Part shown: piece by piece, positions 54,350-61,458 of the stretch
Layout: each line of letters starts with the position of its first letter
Position numbering within the stretch: the stretch's first letter is position 1
Source of the DNA: Afifellaceae bacterium
Lineage (GTDB): Bacteria > Pseudomonadota > Alphaproteobacteria > Rhizobiales > Afifellaceae
Direction: 5' to 3'
DNA length: 64,000 bases
Assembly: GCA_028281235.1 (NCBI GenBank)
Contig: JANQKG010000044.1
Location: 1 to 64,000 of the forward strand
Translations under genes and position numbers: made by a program
Notes under the pieces: generated by a model
The model's database searches: none
Seen by the model: the letters and a program-made list of their open reading frames with translations, nothing else
What the model was told of the DNA's origin: nothing

Positions 54350-54470
54350 GCCCCCTCCGTCCTCCGCTGACGCTGCGGGCCTCCGGCTGCGGCGTTGATC
54401 GCCACCGGCCTTGCGATCGCCATTGAGGCCGCGATGGGCGCGGGCTCGAACAGCCAACAGGAGACTTATC

Positions 54471-54794
54471 ATGGCGAATATCGGCAGCTTCAAGAAGGTC
54501 GGCAGCGAGTTGCAGGGCGAGATAGTAACGCTCAGCGTTCAGGCCAAGGCCGTCCGCATCGGTCCCGAAGAGAACCGCACCAACGCGGATGCTCCCTCCC
54601 ACCGGGTCTTCGTGGGCCGCGCCGAGCTCGCGGCCGCCTGGTCCAAGCGCTCCGCCGAGGGCCGCGACTATCTCTCCGTCAAGCTGGACGATCCGAGCTT
54701 CACTGCTCCGATCTATGCGAACCTCTTCGACGACGCTGACGGCGAGACCTTCAACCTGATCTGGTCGCGCAGCCGCAAGCGCAACGGCGACTGA
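54471..54794 (+). CDS. DUF736 family protein
   Basis: A 107-residue protein beginning MANIGSFKKVGSELQGEI and ending FNLIWSRSRKRNGD, which is the typical DUF736 pattern (an OB-like beta-rich fold is likely). DUF736 genes are found on plasmids, integrative elements and symbiosis islands of Rhizobiales near conjugation and ArdC-like genes. Its function is unknown. Strong ribosome site AGGAG before the ATG at 54471. Here it stands alone, next to a broken transposase, a sign of an eroded mobile island. Confidence 0.88.
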   Translation: MANIGSFKKVGSELQGEIVTLSVQAKAVRIGPEENRTNADAPSHRVFVGRAELAAAWSKRSAEGRDYLSVKLDDPSFTAPIYANLFDDADGETFNLIWSRSRKRNGD

Positions 54795-54861
54795 TCACGT
54801 CACCGCGCCCCGCCCGGAACCGCCGGGCGGGGCTCTTCTTCTCCATCGTCCCGACGGCCGG

Positions 54862-55157
54862 CTGTCACTCTGGCTGCAGCCTGAGCTGATGGCGCTCGGT
54901 GTCCCGGCGGTGTGTTTGGAGACGAGGAACGTACGCGCCGCGATGCCTGCTCAGTGCAACAGACCGACGCCGCTGACGCGCTCGGCATTGCGCACATGCG
55001 CAAGTTCTGCGTTGCCGTGCCGCGCGAGCTCGCCGTCATCATGCACGCCATGTGGACCGACGGAACGGTCTATGTCGGTGACCCGAGCGCAGGTGCGCGC
55101 GAGCTGCGGACGCGCGTCCTCGCCAAGCAGCGCAAGCTTCTGGGAGCACATGCATGA
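54862..55157 (+). pseudogene. IS110 family transposase remnant
   Basis: Two separated parts of an IS110 transposase occur in different frames. An N-terminal piece of the DEDD domain reads LSLWLQPELMALGVPAVCLE (from 54862), then the frame shifts to DAADALGIAHM (about 54960-54998), which joins directly to a C-terminal piece, ELAVIMHAMWTDGTVYVG (about 55025-55080), and the end LAKQRKLLGAHA. The large central part including the C-terminal Ser motif is missing. It is a deletion derivative and not functional. Confidence 0.8.
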
Positions 55158-55809
55158 GCGCTGGGAGAGCATCGGGAGAGCAGATGGAATGCAGCCGCGC
55201 GTCAGTTTGATGGCGGCCTCGTGAACTAAGGAGCCCCGCTTCGGCGGATGAGGAAAGGTGCAAACCAAGGACGACGGGACGCACGCTGTCTTTGCCAGTG
55301 GCCGCCTTTTTGCGGACCACGCCGGAATGCCTGTGAAGCTGCCCCGTGAAGTCCGATGGCGATTTGCGCCGCGATGAATCCGTGGCCGCCGGGCCGCTGC
55401 GCTCGGCTTCCACAGAACACGCCCTCGACGAGCGCAGAAGAGTGTACAGCGCACCGGACCTCAGGATGCCAGGAGGGGAGTGTATTGCAGCGTGGAATAG
55501 AATGTTGAGGAGTAGACGGAAGGAGAGATGACAATGTCGGACAAGACGAAACAAAGACGACCGATTACGACTGCAAGATAAAAGCCGCGATGTGCGCGGT
55601 GGTCGGTCGGGCGGGAAGGGATGGCTAATCAGCGACTTGCCGTGAGGTGCATTTGCAGAGCGCAGCCTTTGTTCGTGCACAGAATGGCGGAGTTCCGGGC
55701 GCAAGCGCACATCGTTTAACAGGCTGGTTGTTTCGGAGATGGCATGCTGTGTGGCTCAGTGGCGCAACGCAATGGCCTACCTGCGAAATCCTCTCGGCTT
55801 GCCTTCGAT
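55158..55809. other. Gene-poor stretch left of cas6
   Basis: These 652 bp hold no recognisable gene. Frames are short and broken. The only piece with a good start is a 15-codon frame at 55534-55581 (ribosome site AAGGAGAG, reading MSDKTKQRRP), which may be the start of a truncated gene. Base use is more AT-rich than in the flanking core genes. The stretch may be decayed mobile-element DNA. Confidence 0.45.
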
Positions 55810-56799
55810 TCAGGCAGGTTTCAGAGCGACGGCACCGAGGCCCGATGTTGTTCCTTTGCCGACATGTGTCCATTGCGCGAGCCAGAGATAGGGCCAAAGC
55901 TGCGCGAGGCGGGTCATGTCGAGGACGAACCAGCCGACAAGGCCGCCCATGTCGATCTCCGCGCGGTGCGCCGCCGACCAGCGTATCTGGTCCTGCCAGC
56001 CGAGGTCGCGCTCCACGACGCGTGCGCTCTGCGCCATCGCTTTCAGCGCCCGGAAGTCCGTCTCATGGGTTTGATCGGCGTGAAAATAGCTCAGCATGGA
56101 GACGCGCCGCACCAGCGCTGAGAACAGGTCGGCGGCCGTGAAGGTGTCGGCCCGGACCGGCCTGTTGTCGCGCACAAGGCGCATCGGCGACACGAGCGTG
56201 ACTTCGATGAAGCGCGGTGCCGCCGGCACGCGCGGCGAGACGGCCGGCACCTGGGCGACCCCCTGGCCGGGGCGATAGATGCTGCGCTCGGCCGGCGCCT
56301 CCGAACCCCATATCGCGTCGACGGCGTCGAGCGTCATGCGCCCGCGGCTCTTGCCGATGCCGGCTTCTGCGGCGCGCCGAAAGGCGGTGATGACGGCGGG
56401 AAGGTGATCGTTGGCGCGGCCGATGAGCGTCAGCATGAGCCGCGCGTCTTCGCCGGCCCTCAGACAGGCCGGCTCGGCCGTCACGGCGGCGGCGATGACA
56501 TAGGGATGCGGCGCCGCCTTATAGAGGCGCATCTTGGAGGCGCCCGTCGGGGGCGGCGTCTCGAAGAAGGCGCGATAAAGCCCGCGCGCCGCTTCCGCGT
56601 CCGTCCCGCGCGGCAGCGGATCACGGCCGTCGGCCATGCGCCGCAAGGCATTGCCGAACACGCCGCGCCATAGCGCCCCGGACAAGGGCGGCAGCGCCAC
56701 CGGCTCAACGGCCCGAAGGGTCAGCGCGTAGCGTGCGAGCGGGAGCTCCGGCGCACTGAAGGGCGCGCGATCCGCCAGGGGCAGGGACACGTCGTCCAA
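55810..56799 (-). CDS. cas6: CRISPR-associated endoribonuclease Cas6-like RAMP protein
   Basis: A 329-residue RAMP protein of the Cas6 type used by type III systems. The C-terminal glycine-rich loop WTHVGKGTTSGLGAV (about 306-320) and an N-terminal ferredoxin-like start (LARYALTLRAVEPVALPPLS) are the main evidence; the adjacent array supports it. It cuts pre-crRNA in the repeats. The start is probably TTG at 56799, eight bases after GAGGAG. That ribosome site lies in the last bases of the degenerate terminal CRISPR repeat (56809-56844), in the same direction, so cas6 is the first gene behind the array. Confidence 0.85.
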   Translation of the reverse strand: MDDVSLPLADRAPFSAPELPLARYALTLRAVEPVALPPLSGALWRGVFGNALRRMADGRDPLPRGTDAEAARGLYRAFFETPPPTGASKMRLYKAAPHPYVIAAAVTAEPACLRAGEDARLMLTLIGRANDHLPAVITAFRRAAEAGIGKSRGRMTLDAVDAIWGSEAPAERSIYRPGQGVAQVPAVSPRVPAAPRFIEVTLVSPMRLVRDNRPVRADTFTAADLFSALVRRVSMLSYFHADQTHETDFRALKAMAQSARVVERDLGWQDQIRWSAAHRAEIDMGGLVGWFVLDMTRLAQLWPYLWLAQWTHVGKGTTSGLGAVALKPA

Positions 56800-56808
56800 A
56801 GACGCAGC

Positions 56809-57328
56809 TCCTCAGTTCCTTCTTTTTCAGGACCGCTCTGTCACTCCTGCAGCTAGACGAAAAGACCCCAGAAGCTGTTTCAATTCCTTCTTCTTCAGGA
56901 CTGCTCCGACACAACCGGGAGGTTTCCATGAGACGTTTGCTGATGACGTTTCAATTCCTTCTTCTTCAGGACTGCTCCGACACGCTCCGCGGCGGCAATG
57001 ACGCCGGCGACGATTGGTTTCAATTCCTTCTTCTTCAGGACTGCTCCGACACCCAATCGTACGGACTGGATGATGTTCACCGAGTGTTTCAATTCCTTCT
57101 TCTTCAGGACTGCTCCGACACGAGACTGCTAAGGCACGGCATCCCGGCTTGGACGTTTCAATTCCTTCTTCTTCAGGACTGCTCCGACACCTAAATCAGA
57201 GCGCTAGCCCCAGGCCGTTCCTACGTTTCAATTCCTTCTTCTTCAGGACTGCTCCGACACGGCGAGTACGAAATGGAGGAGCATCTGCGATCGTTTCAAT
57301 TCCTTCTTCTTCAGGACTGCTCCGACAC
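56809..57328 (-). CRISPR. CRISPR array: 7 intact 36-bp repeats, 1 degenerate, 7 spacers
   Basis: Intact repeats start at 56877, 56948, 57017, 57086, 57155, 57225 and 57293, each 36 bp and identical. A degenerate repeat (8 mismatches) is at 56809-56844. Spacers are 32, 35, 33, 33, 33, 34 and 32 bp (left to right). On the minus strand the repeat starts GTGTCGGAGCAGTCC and ends GGAATTGAAAC, giving the ATTGAAAC handle typical of type III crRNAs. The array is therefore transcribed leftwards; the degenerate repeat is the distal end and the leader is on the right. The repeat has only weak pairing (TCCT with AGGA). The ends of the array touch cas6. Confidence 0.97.
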
Positions 57329-57518
57329 CGCTGGCTCCGAAAAACGGCTTGTTTTCAAGGCGTTACAAGGGTGGATTCCAGAAATCGCCGGCGCCGAAAA
57401 GTTATACAATCTGTTCTCTCCTTGTTCGCTCGTCTGTTCTGTCTATGTGCGGCGAACAATCTACAGGATCGGCCGAGCATCGCAAGTTGCATCTGGCCGA
57501 AGGACGTGACGGGCCATC
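57329..57518 (-). promoter_or_regulatory. CRISPR leader region
   Basis: The 190 bp to the right of the last intact repeat are more AT-rich than the surroundings and contain a TATAAC -10-like hexamer on the minus strand (57401-57406), about 70 bp upstream of the first repeat. No clear -35 element was found. Its place opposite the degenerate repeat fits a leader. It also follows the stop of the membrane-protein gene on the same strand, so read-through from that gene is possible. Confidence 0.55.
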
Positions 57519-58388
57519 TCATGCAATGAGTGCGGCCAGCCTGGCGCGGAGCGCCTGCAAAGCCTGGTGACGAAACGGCGTGTGACGGTCGGCGGACGGC
57601 TTGGCGCTGCCGATGTCTGCTTCGCGGGGCAGGCCGGCGGAATCTCTCCTGGAGCCGCCGGCCGCCATGCGGTTCTGAAGCTCGGCCAGCTCCGCCTCAA
57701 AGAGCGTGCGCGCCAGGGCAAGGGCCGTTGCCGCTTCGCTTTCGGCACGGACCAGGCTCGCCTTCGCCTCAGCGCATTCCCGTTCGAGCAACTCGGCCTT
57801 GCAGTCGCGCGGATGGCCGACATAGGCGATAAAAGCCACCACAAATGCCGACAACGCGAGCGCCAACGCGACCGGGAAAGGCGCCCCCAGAGCGATCGGC
57901 AGGACTGCAATAAGCAGCGCCTGCGCCAGCGCCATCAGGGCGGCTGCCCAGGCACCGAGCACGGCGAGTATCCGCGTATGCCCGAGAGCGGGCGCCTGCC
58001 GCAGCCTTTTGCCGCCATGTGCGGCCATGCCTGCGAGATGAATCGCCAGGCCGAGGCCGGCGACCATGGCCCATTGCCAGCCAGTGCCCGGCGTGAGAGC
58101 CGCCACAAACAGGAGCGTCGCCAGCGTGCCGGCGCCGGCCGTCACGATGCGGCGTTGCAAGGGTGTGATGCGCGCTGCGCCCTTGATGGTTCGAGCATGA
58201 TGGGAGAGCCGCGTGGCGGCGGCGCGATGCAAGGCGCGCCGCTTCGCGATATCGGGGAGCGCGCCGCGGGCTTCCGCCAGCCGGTCACCTGCCGTTTCCG
58301 CGCTGGCCTCAGCTCCGGTCGTGCGGCGCAGCACCGGGAGGGATATGGAGGGCGGCTCGGAGCCGTTGGTGAATGCGACGATGCTCAT
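57519..58388 (-). CDS. Unknown four-helix membrane protein with C-terminal coiled coil, in the CRISPR locus
   Basis: I do not recognise this 289-residue protein. Visible layout: polar N-terminal region (1-78, predicted cytoplasmic), four hydrophobic helices (about 81-98, 105-124, 139-165 and 172-191), then a charged coiled coil (about 195-245, ELLERECAEAKASLVRAESE) and a polar tail. No CARF, HEPN or nuclease motif is evident. It is between the array leader and the RT gene, divergent from RT, 138 bp apart. Membrane proteins are known as ancillary effectors in some type III CRISPR systems, so a link is possible but unproven. Confidence 0.7.
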   Translation of the reverse strand: MSIVAFTNGSEPPSISLPVLRRTTGAEASAETAGDRLAEARGALPDIAKRRALHRAAATRLSHHARTIKGAARITPLQRRIVTAGAGTLATLLFVAALTPGTGWQWAMVAGLGLAIHLAGMAAHGGKRLRQAPALGHTRILAVLGAWAAALMALAQALLIAVLPIALGAPFPVALALALSAFVVAFIAYVGHPRDCKAELLERECAEAKASLVRAESEAATALALARTLFEAELAELQNRMAAGGSRRDSAGLPREADIGSAKPSADRHTPFRHQALQALRARLAALIA

Positions 58389-58526
58389 GGTGCGTCTCCT
58401 GCGTCTTTCAGCGATGACAGCACCCCATCACGTTCCTCCGTCATGTGCCCTTTGCGGCAACCTTGCCGCGCCGGCGCTCGTTGCCGGCCCTCACGCATAG
58501 GAGGATCGCACAGGGATAGCGCCTCG

Positions 58527-59402
58527 ATGAGCTTGTTCGACGACATCATCTCGGCTGAGAGGCTGCACGCCGGCTGGCGCCGGGTGCGGCAGAATAAGGG
58601 TGCTGCCGGCGGTGACGGCGTCGGCATCGACCGCTTCGAGCAAAACCTTGGCGACAACCTCGCCGACCTGCGGGGTGCGCTCGCAAACGGGCGATACCGG
58701 CCGGGCCCTCTCCAATGTGTGGACATCGCCAAGCCCGGGGGCGGCTGGCGCCGGCTCGCCATCCCGCCGGTGCGTGACCGGGTCGTCCAAAGCGCTGCGG
58801 CGATCGCGCTCGACCGGCTGATCGATCCGCGTTTGTCGGACGCCAGCTTTGCCTACCGCCGGGGTCGATCGGTCGAGCACGCGATTGGGCGCGTCATGAC
58901 CTACAGATTATGGGGTGCTGATTGGCTCGTGGACGGCGACATTGAGCGCTATTTCGATTCCATTCCGCATGAGCGACTGATGCGGCGGCTGGCGGGTCAT
59001 GTGCGTTGCCGCAGAACGGGCCAGCTCGTGCGGCACTGGCTTGAGCGTTTCTCCGGCAACGGACGCGGCGTCGCACAGGGCGCGCCGATCTCACCGCTGC
59101 TTGCCAATCTTTATCTGGACCCGGTGGACCGTGCGATCGACCGGCGCTCGCATCGGCTGGTGCGCTACGCCGACGATTTCGTGATCCTCACCCGTGACCG
59201 CAAGCGTGCAGAGCGCGCACTGGCACGGATGGGCTCGCTCCTGGCAGCGCAGGGACTCACGCTGCACCCGGAGAAGACGCGCGTGACGCACTTCGCCGAC
59301 GGGTTCACGTTTCTGGGGTACTGTTTCAACGGCCGATCGGTTGCGCCGAGGCAGGGTGTCGACCCTGACGGATACCTGAATGGGCCGACAAAGCGGGTCT
59401 AG
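58527..59402 (+). CDS. CRISPR-associated reverse transcriptase (stand-alone)
   Basis: A 291-residue group II intron-like RT. Catalytic motifs: DGDIERYFDSI (RT motif 3 with Asp137), QGAPISPLLANLYLDPVD (184-201) and the active site RYADDFVILTRDRKR (YADD at 214-217), followed by GFTFLGYCFNG. It ends soon after the palm; there is no maturase or endonuclease domain and no Cas1 fusion, so it is not a group II intron protein. RTs in type III systems help take up spacers from RNA. The ATG at 58527 is the first with homology; upstream frame is antisense. A 76-bp gap separates it from cas10. Confidence 0.88.
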   Translation: MSLFDDIISAERLHAGWRRVRQNKGAAGGDGVGIDRFEQNLGDNLADLRGALANGRYRPGPLQCVDIAKPGGGWRRLAIPPVRDRVVQSAAAIALDRLIDPRLSDASFAYRRGRSVEHAIGRVMTYRLWGADWLVDGDIERYFDSIPHERLMRRLAGHVRCRRTGQLVRHWLERFSGNGRGVAQGAPISPLLANLYLDPVDRAIDRRSHRLVRYADDFVILTRDRKRAERALARMGSLLAAQGLTLHPEKTRVTHFADGFTFLGYCFNGRSVAPRQGVDPDGYLNGPTKRV

Positions 59403-59478
59403 GCAACGTTGCCGGCTTCATCCTAGGATTGCGTTTGCCGATTGGTTCATGAAGGATGGGAGCCAAGGAGATGCGTCA

Positions 59479-61458
59479 ATGTCCGTCGACATCCATCTGG
59501 TTCTGATCGAGACTGCCGGCAATCAGCGCTATATTTTTTCCACCAACAAGCTGCGCGAGAATATCGGCGCTTCGGAGGTCATCTATCGGATCGGCGTTGA
59601 GTTCGTGCTCCAGGCGGTCGAAAAGGTCGGCGACCTGAAGCTCTTCGACCCTGACGAGCCTCACCCGCTGCAACTGGCACAACGCCTTACAAATCCGGCG
59701 CAGAATCGACCGATTGAAGAAGGCGGTAGCCCTGGTGTCGAGGTGGTGGTTGCCACCTCCGGCAAGGCCCTGTTGCTGGTCAAGGATCGCAAGATCGGAG
59801 AGGAGACCGTCGCCGACGTCACGAAGCGCGCGCTCAAAGAAGCGCCAGGCGCCGTTGTGTACGGCTTCGTCAGCGAACGGTTTGCGTTTGATGACGCTGA
59901 GCGCTTCGACCAGGCCATCAAAGAGGTGCACCAAGGCATTGAGATGCTCCGCGCGCGTCTTCCGGCGCCGGAGGCGCGCTTCCCCATGCTGCCGGTGGTC
60001 GCGCCCTGCCAGACCAGCGGCCTGCCGGCCGAGGCGGTATTCGACTATGGGCGAAGCAAACAGAAGCACCCTCAAGAGGATGGAGACGACGACCGGCCGG
60101 AGCCCGATGATTGCGCCGCGCCGGTGCGCGCCAAGCGTTGCAATCGCGAGAGCGGCTGGAAGCGCATTCGGGATGTCGTCGACAAGGGGCTCGCCAAGAA
60201 CCCAGACAGGCTGGACGACATGAACCTCGACTGGCGTGGGATCATCCATGCCGACGGCAATGGCGTGGGCGCGATCTTTCTCAACTTTCTCAACTACTCC
60301 GACGCACAATCGGCGCGTGACTATGTGAGTGAATATCGGCAGTTCTCCTGCGCGCTGGAACTATGCACACTCGCGGCTTTCAATGACGCGCTCAGCGCTG
60401 CCGTCGAAGCGAAGTATCTGAGGAAGAGGCCCGTCAAGCTGAAGAAGGGCCGCGAGAGCATTCTTCCCGTCGTGCCGCTCGTTCTCGGCGGCGACGATCT
60501 GACCTTGGTTTGCGACGGCGAGGCGGCGGTCGATCTGGGGGCGACGTTCCTGACCAAGTTCGAGGAACGGAGCAGACAAGAGACGATCACGCTGACGGTC
60601 GAGAAGCACAAGAAGAGCTTCGCTTCCAACGTGCCGAAGATCGCCGGCAAGGCGTTCGGCGTCTCCCGCCTCGGCATCTGTGCCGGCGTGGCCGTGGTCA
60701 AGCCGCACTTCCCGTTCCACCGCGCCTATCAGCTTTCAGAAGCGCTGCTGAAGTCGGCGAAGACCGTAAAGCGTGCGGTCAAGAACGGAGCCGGCAAGCC
60801 CGTGCCCTGCTCGGCGTTCGACTTCCATGTGCATTTCGACAGTTCCGGCGCCGACCTCGACGCCATCCGCTCACAGAATGTCGTGCCGGGCGAGCCGCAC
60901 GGAGAACCGGCGGCGCGGCTTTACGCCAAGCCCTATGTGATGACCTGCCCCGCAAAACTCACCGGAACCGATGCTACGCCCGAGCAAGCGTCTGCAACCA
61001 CGGACTCGGTGGCCTGGGTCAGGCTACGCCAGTGGCAGGCGGCTAACGGCCGGTCCGGCCTTTCCGACGCTGCCAACGCATTGCGCCCGGGCGGCGAGGA
61101 CGACGACCAGAACTTGCCGCGAACCCAGCAGCACTATCTGCGGGAGGGCCTGTTCCTCGGCAGTGGGGCGGCGGACGGGCGGCTTCAGCAGATCAGGCAT
61201 CGCTACAACGCGTTCCCGTGGCGGACGCTGCATCCGAACGCTCCACGGCCGAGCGAAACGGAGCGGCCAGACACGTTGTTCTTCGACGATGAATGGGAGA
61301 GCGGGGAGCAGGCGCGGCGTGGCGAGGAGCCTGCGAAGCTGACCTGGTTCCTTGACGCCCTGGAGCTTGCCGAGTTGAGGGGGCGAAAGCGGGGCGGTCG
61401 CAAGGCGACCGACGCTGATGACGACGTCCGCCAGACCGGAGCGGTCGAGCATGACTGA
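59479..61458 (+). CDS. cas10: Cas10-like protein without HD domain (GGDD intact)
   Basis: A 659-residue Cas10/Cmr2-like large subunit. It begins directly with the palm-type segment ETAGNQRYIFSTNKLRENIG (11-30); the N-terminal HD nuclease is absent. First palm motif HADGNGVGAIFLNF (257-270); second palm carries GGDD at 337-340 (VLGGDDLTLVCDGE), as needed for cyclic oligoadenylate synthesis. An acidic insertion is at about 193-215, and another acidic tail near 620-650. The ATG at 59479 has AAGGAG eight bases upstream. It overlaps the RAMP gene by eight bases, so translation is coupled. Subtype is uncertain; III-D-like is a guess. Confidence 0.87.
   Translation: MSVDIHLVLIETAGNQRYIFSTNKLRENIGASEVIYRIGVEFVLQAVEKVGDLKLFDPDEPHPLQLAQRLTNPAQNRPIEEGGSPGVEVVVATSGKALLLVKDRKIGEETVADVTKRALKEAPGAVVYGFVSERFAFDDAERFDQAIKEVHQGIEMLRARLPAPEARFPMLPVVAPCQTSGLPAEAVFDYGRSKQKHPQEDGDDDRPEPDDCAAPVRAKRCNRESGWKRIRDVVDKGLAKNPDRLDDMNLDWRGIIHADGNGVGAIFLNFLNYSDAQSARDYVSEYRQFSCALELCTLAAFNDALSAAVEAKYLRKRPVKLKKGRESILPVVPLVLGGDDLTLVCDGEAAVDLGATFLTKFEERSRQETITLTVEKHKKSFASNVPKIAGKAFGVSRLGICAGVAVVKPHFPFHRAYQLSEALLKSAKTVKRAVKNGAGKPVPCSAFDFHVHFDSSGADLDAIRSQNVVPGEPHGEPAARLYAKPYVMTCPAKLTGTDATPEQASATTDSVAWVRLRQWQAANGRSGLSDAANALRPGGEDDDQNLPRTQQHYLREGLFLGSGAADGRLQQIRHRYNAFPWRTLHPNAPRPSETERPDTLFFDDEWESGEQARRGEEPAKLTWFLDALELAELRGRKRGGRKATDADDDVRQTGAVEHD

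Larger units (their letters stand above)
53790..54470. other. Gene-free stretch between tRNA-Gly and DUF736 gene
   Basis: No convincing gene is visible in these 681 bp. It begins AT-rich just after the tRNA, then contains a tandem 18-bp duplication (54073-54108) and an inverted repeat (54297-54349). The right part (about 54160-54470) is GC-rich and resembles the upstream region of DUF736 genes in rhizobial mobile elements. No copy of the tRNA 3' end was seen as an attachment site elsewhere in the window. Confidence 0.5.

Noticed and set aside
55744-56121. Plus-strand 125-codon frame opposite cas6
   Set aside because: Antisense shadow of cas6 without recognisable features.
57519-58388. CARF or HEPN domain in the membrane protein
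   Set aside because: No R-x4-6-H motif or CARF-like pattern visible; only membrane helices and a coiled coil can be supported.
57567-58526. Long plus-strand extension upstream of the RT start
   Set aside because: It is antisense to the membrane-protein gene, and the RT homology begins only at 58527.
58527-59402. Group II intron as source of the RT
   Set aside because: No maturase or endonuclease domain follows, no intron RNA domain V/VI pattern was recognised, and the gene fits between CRISPR genes.
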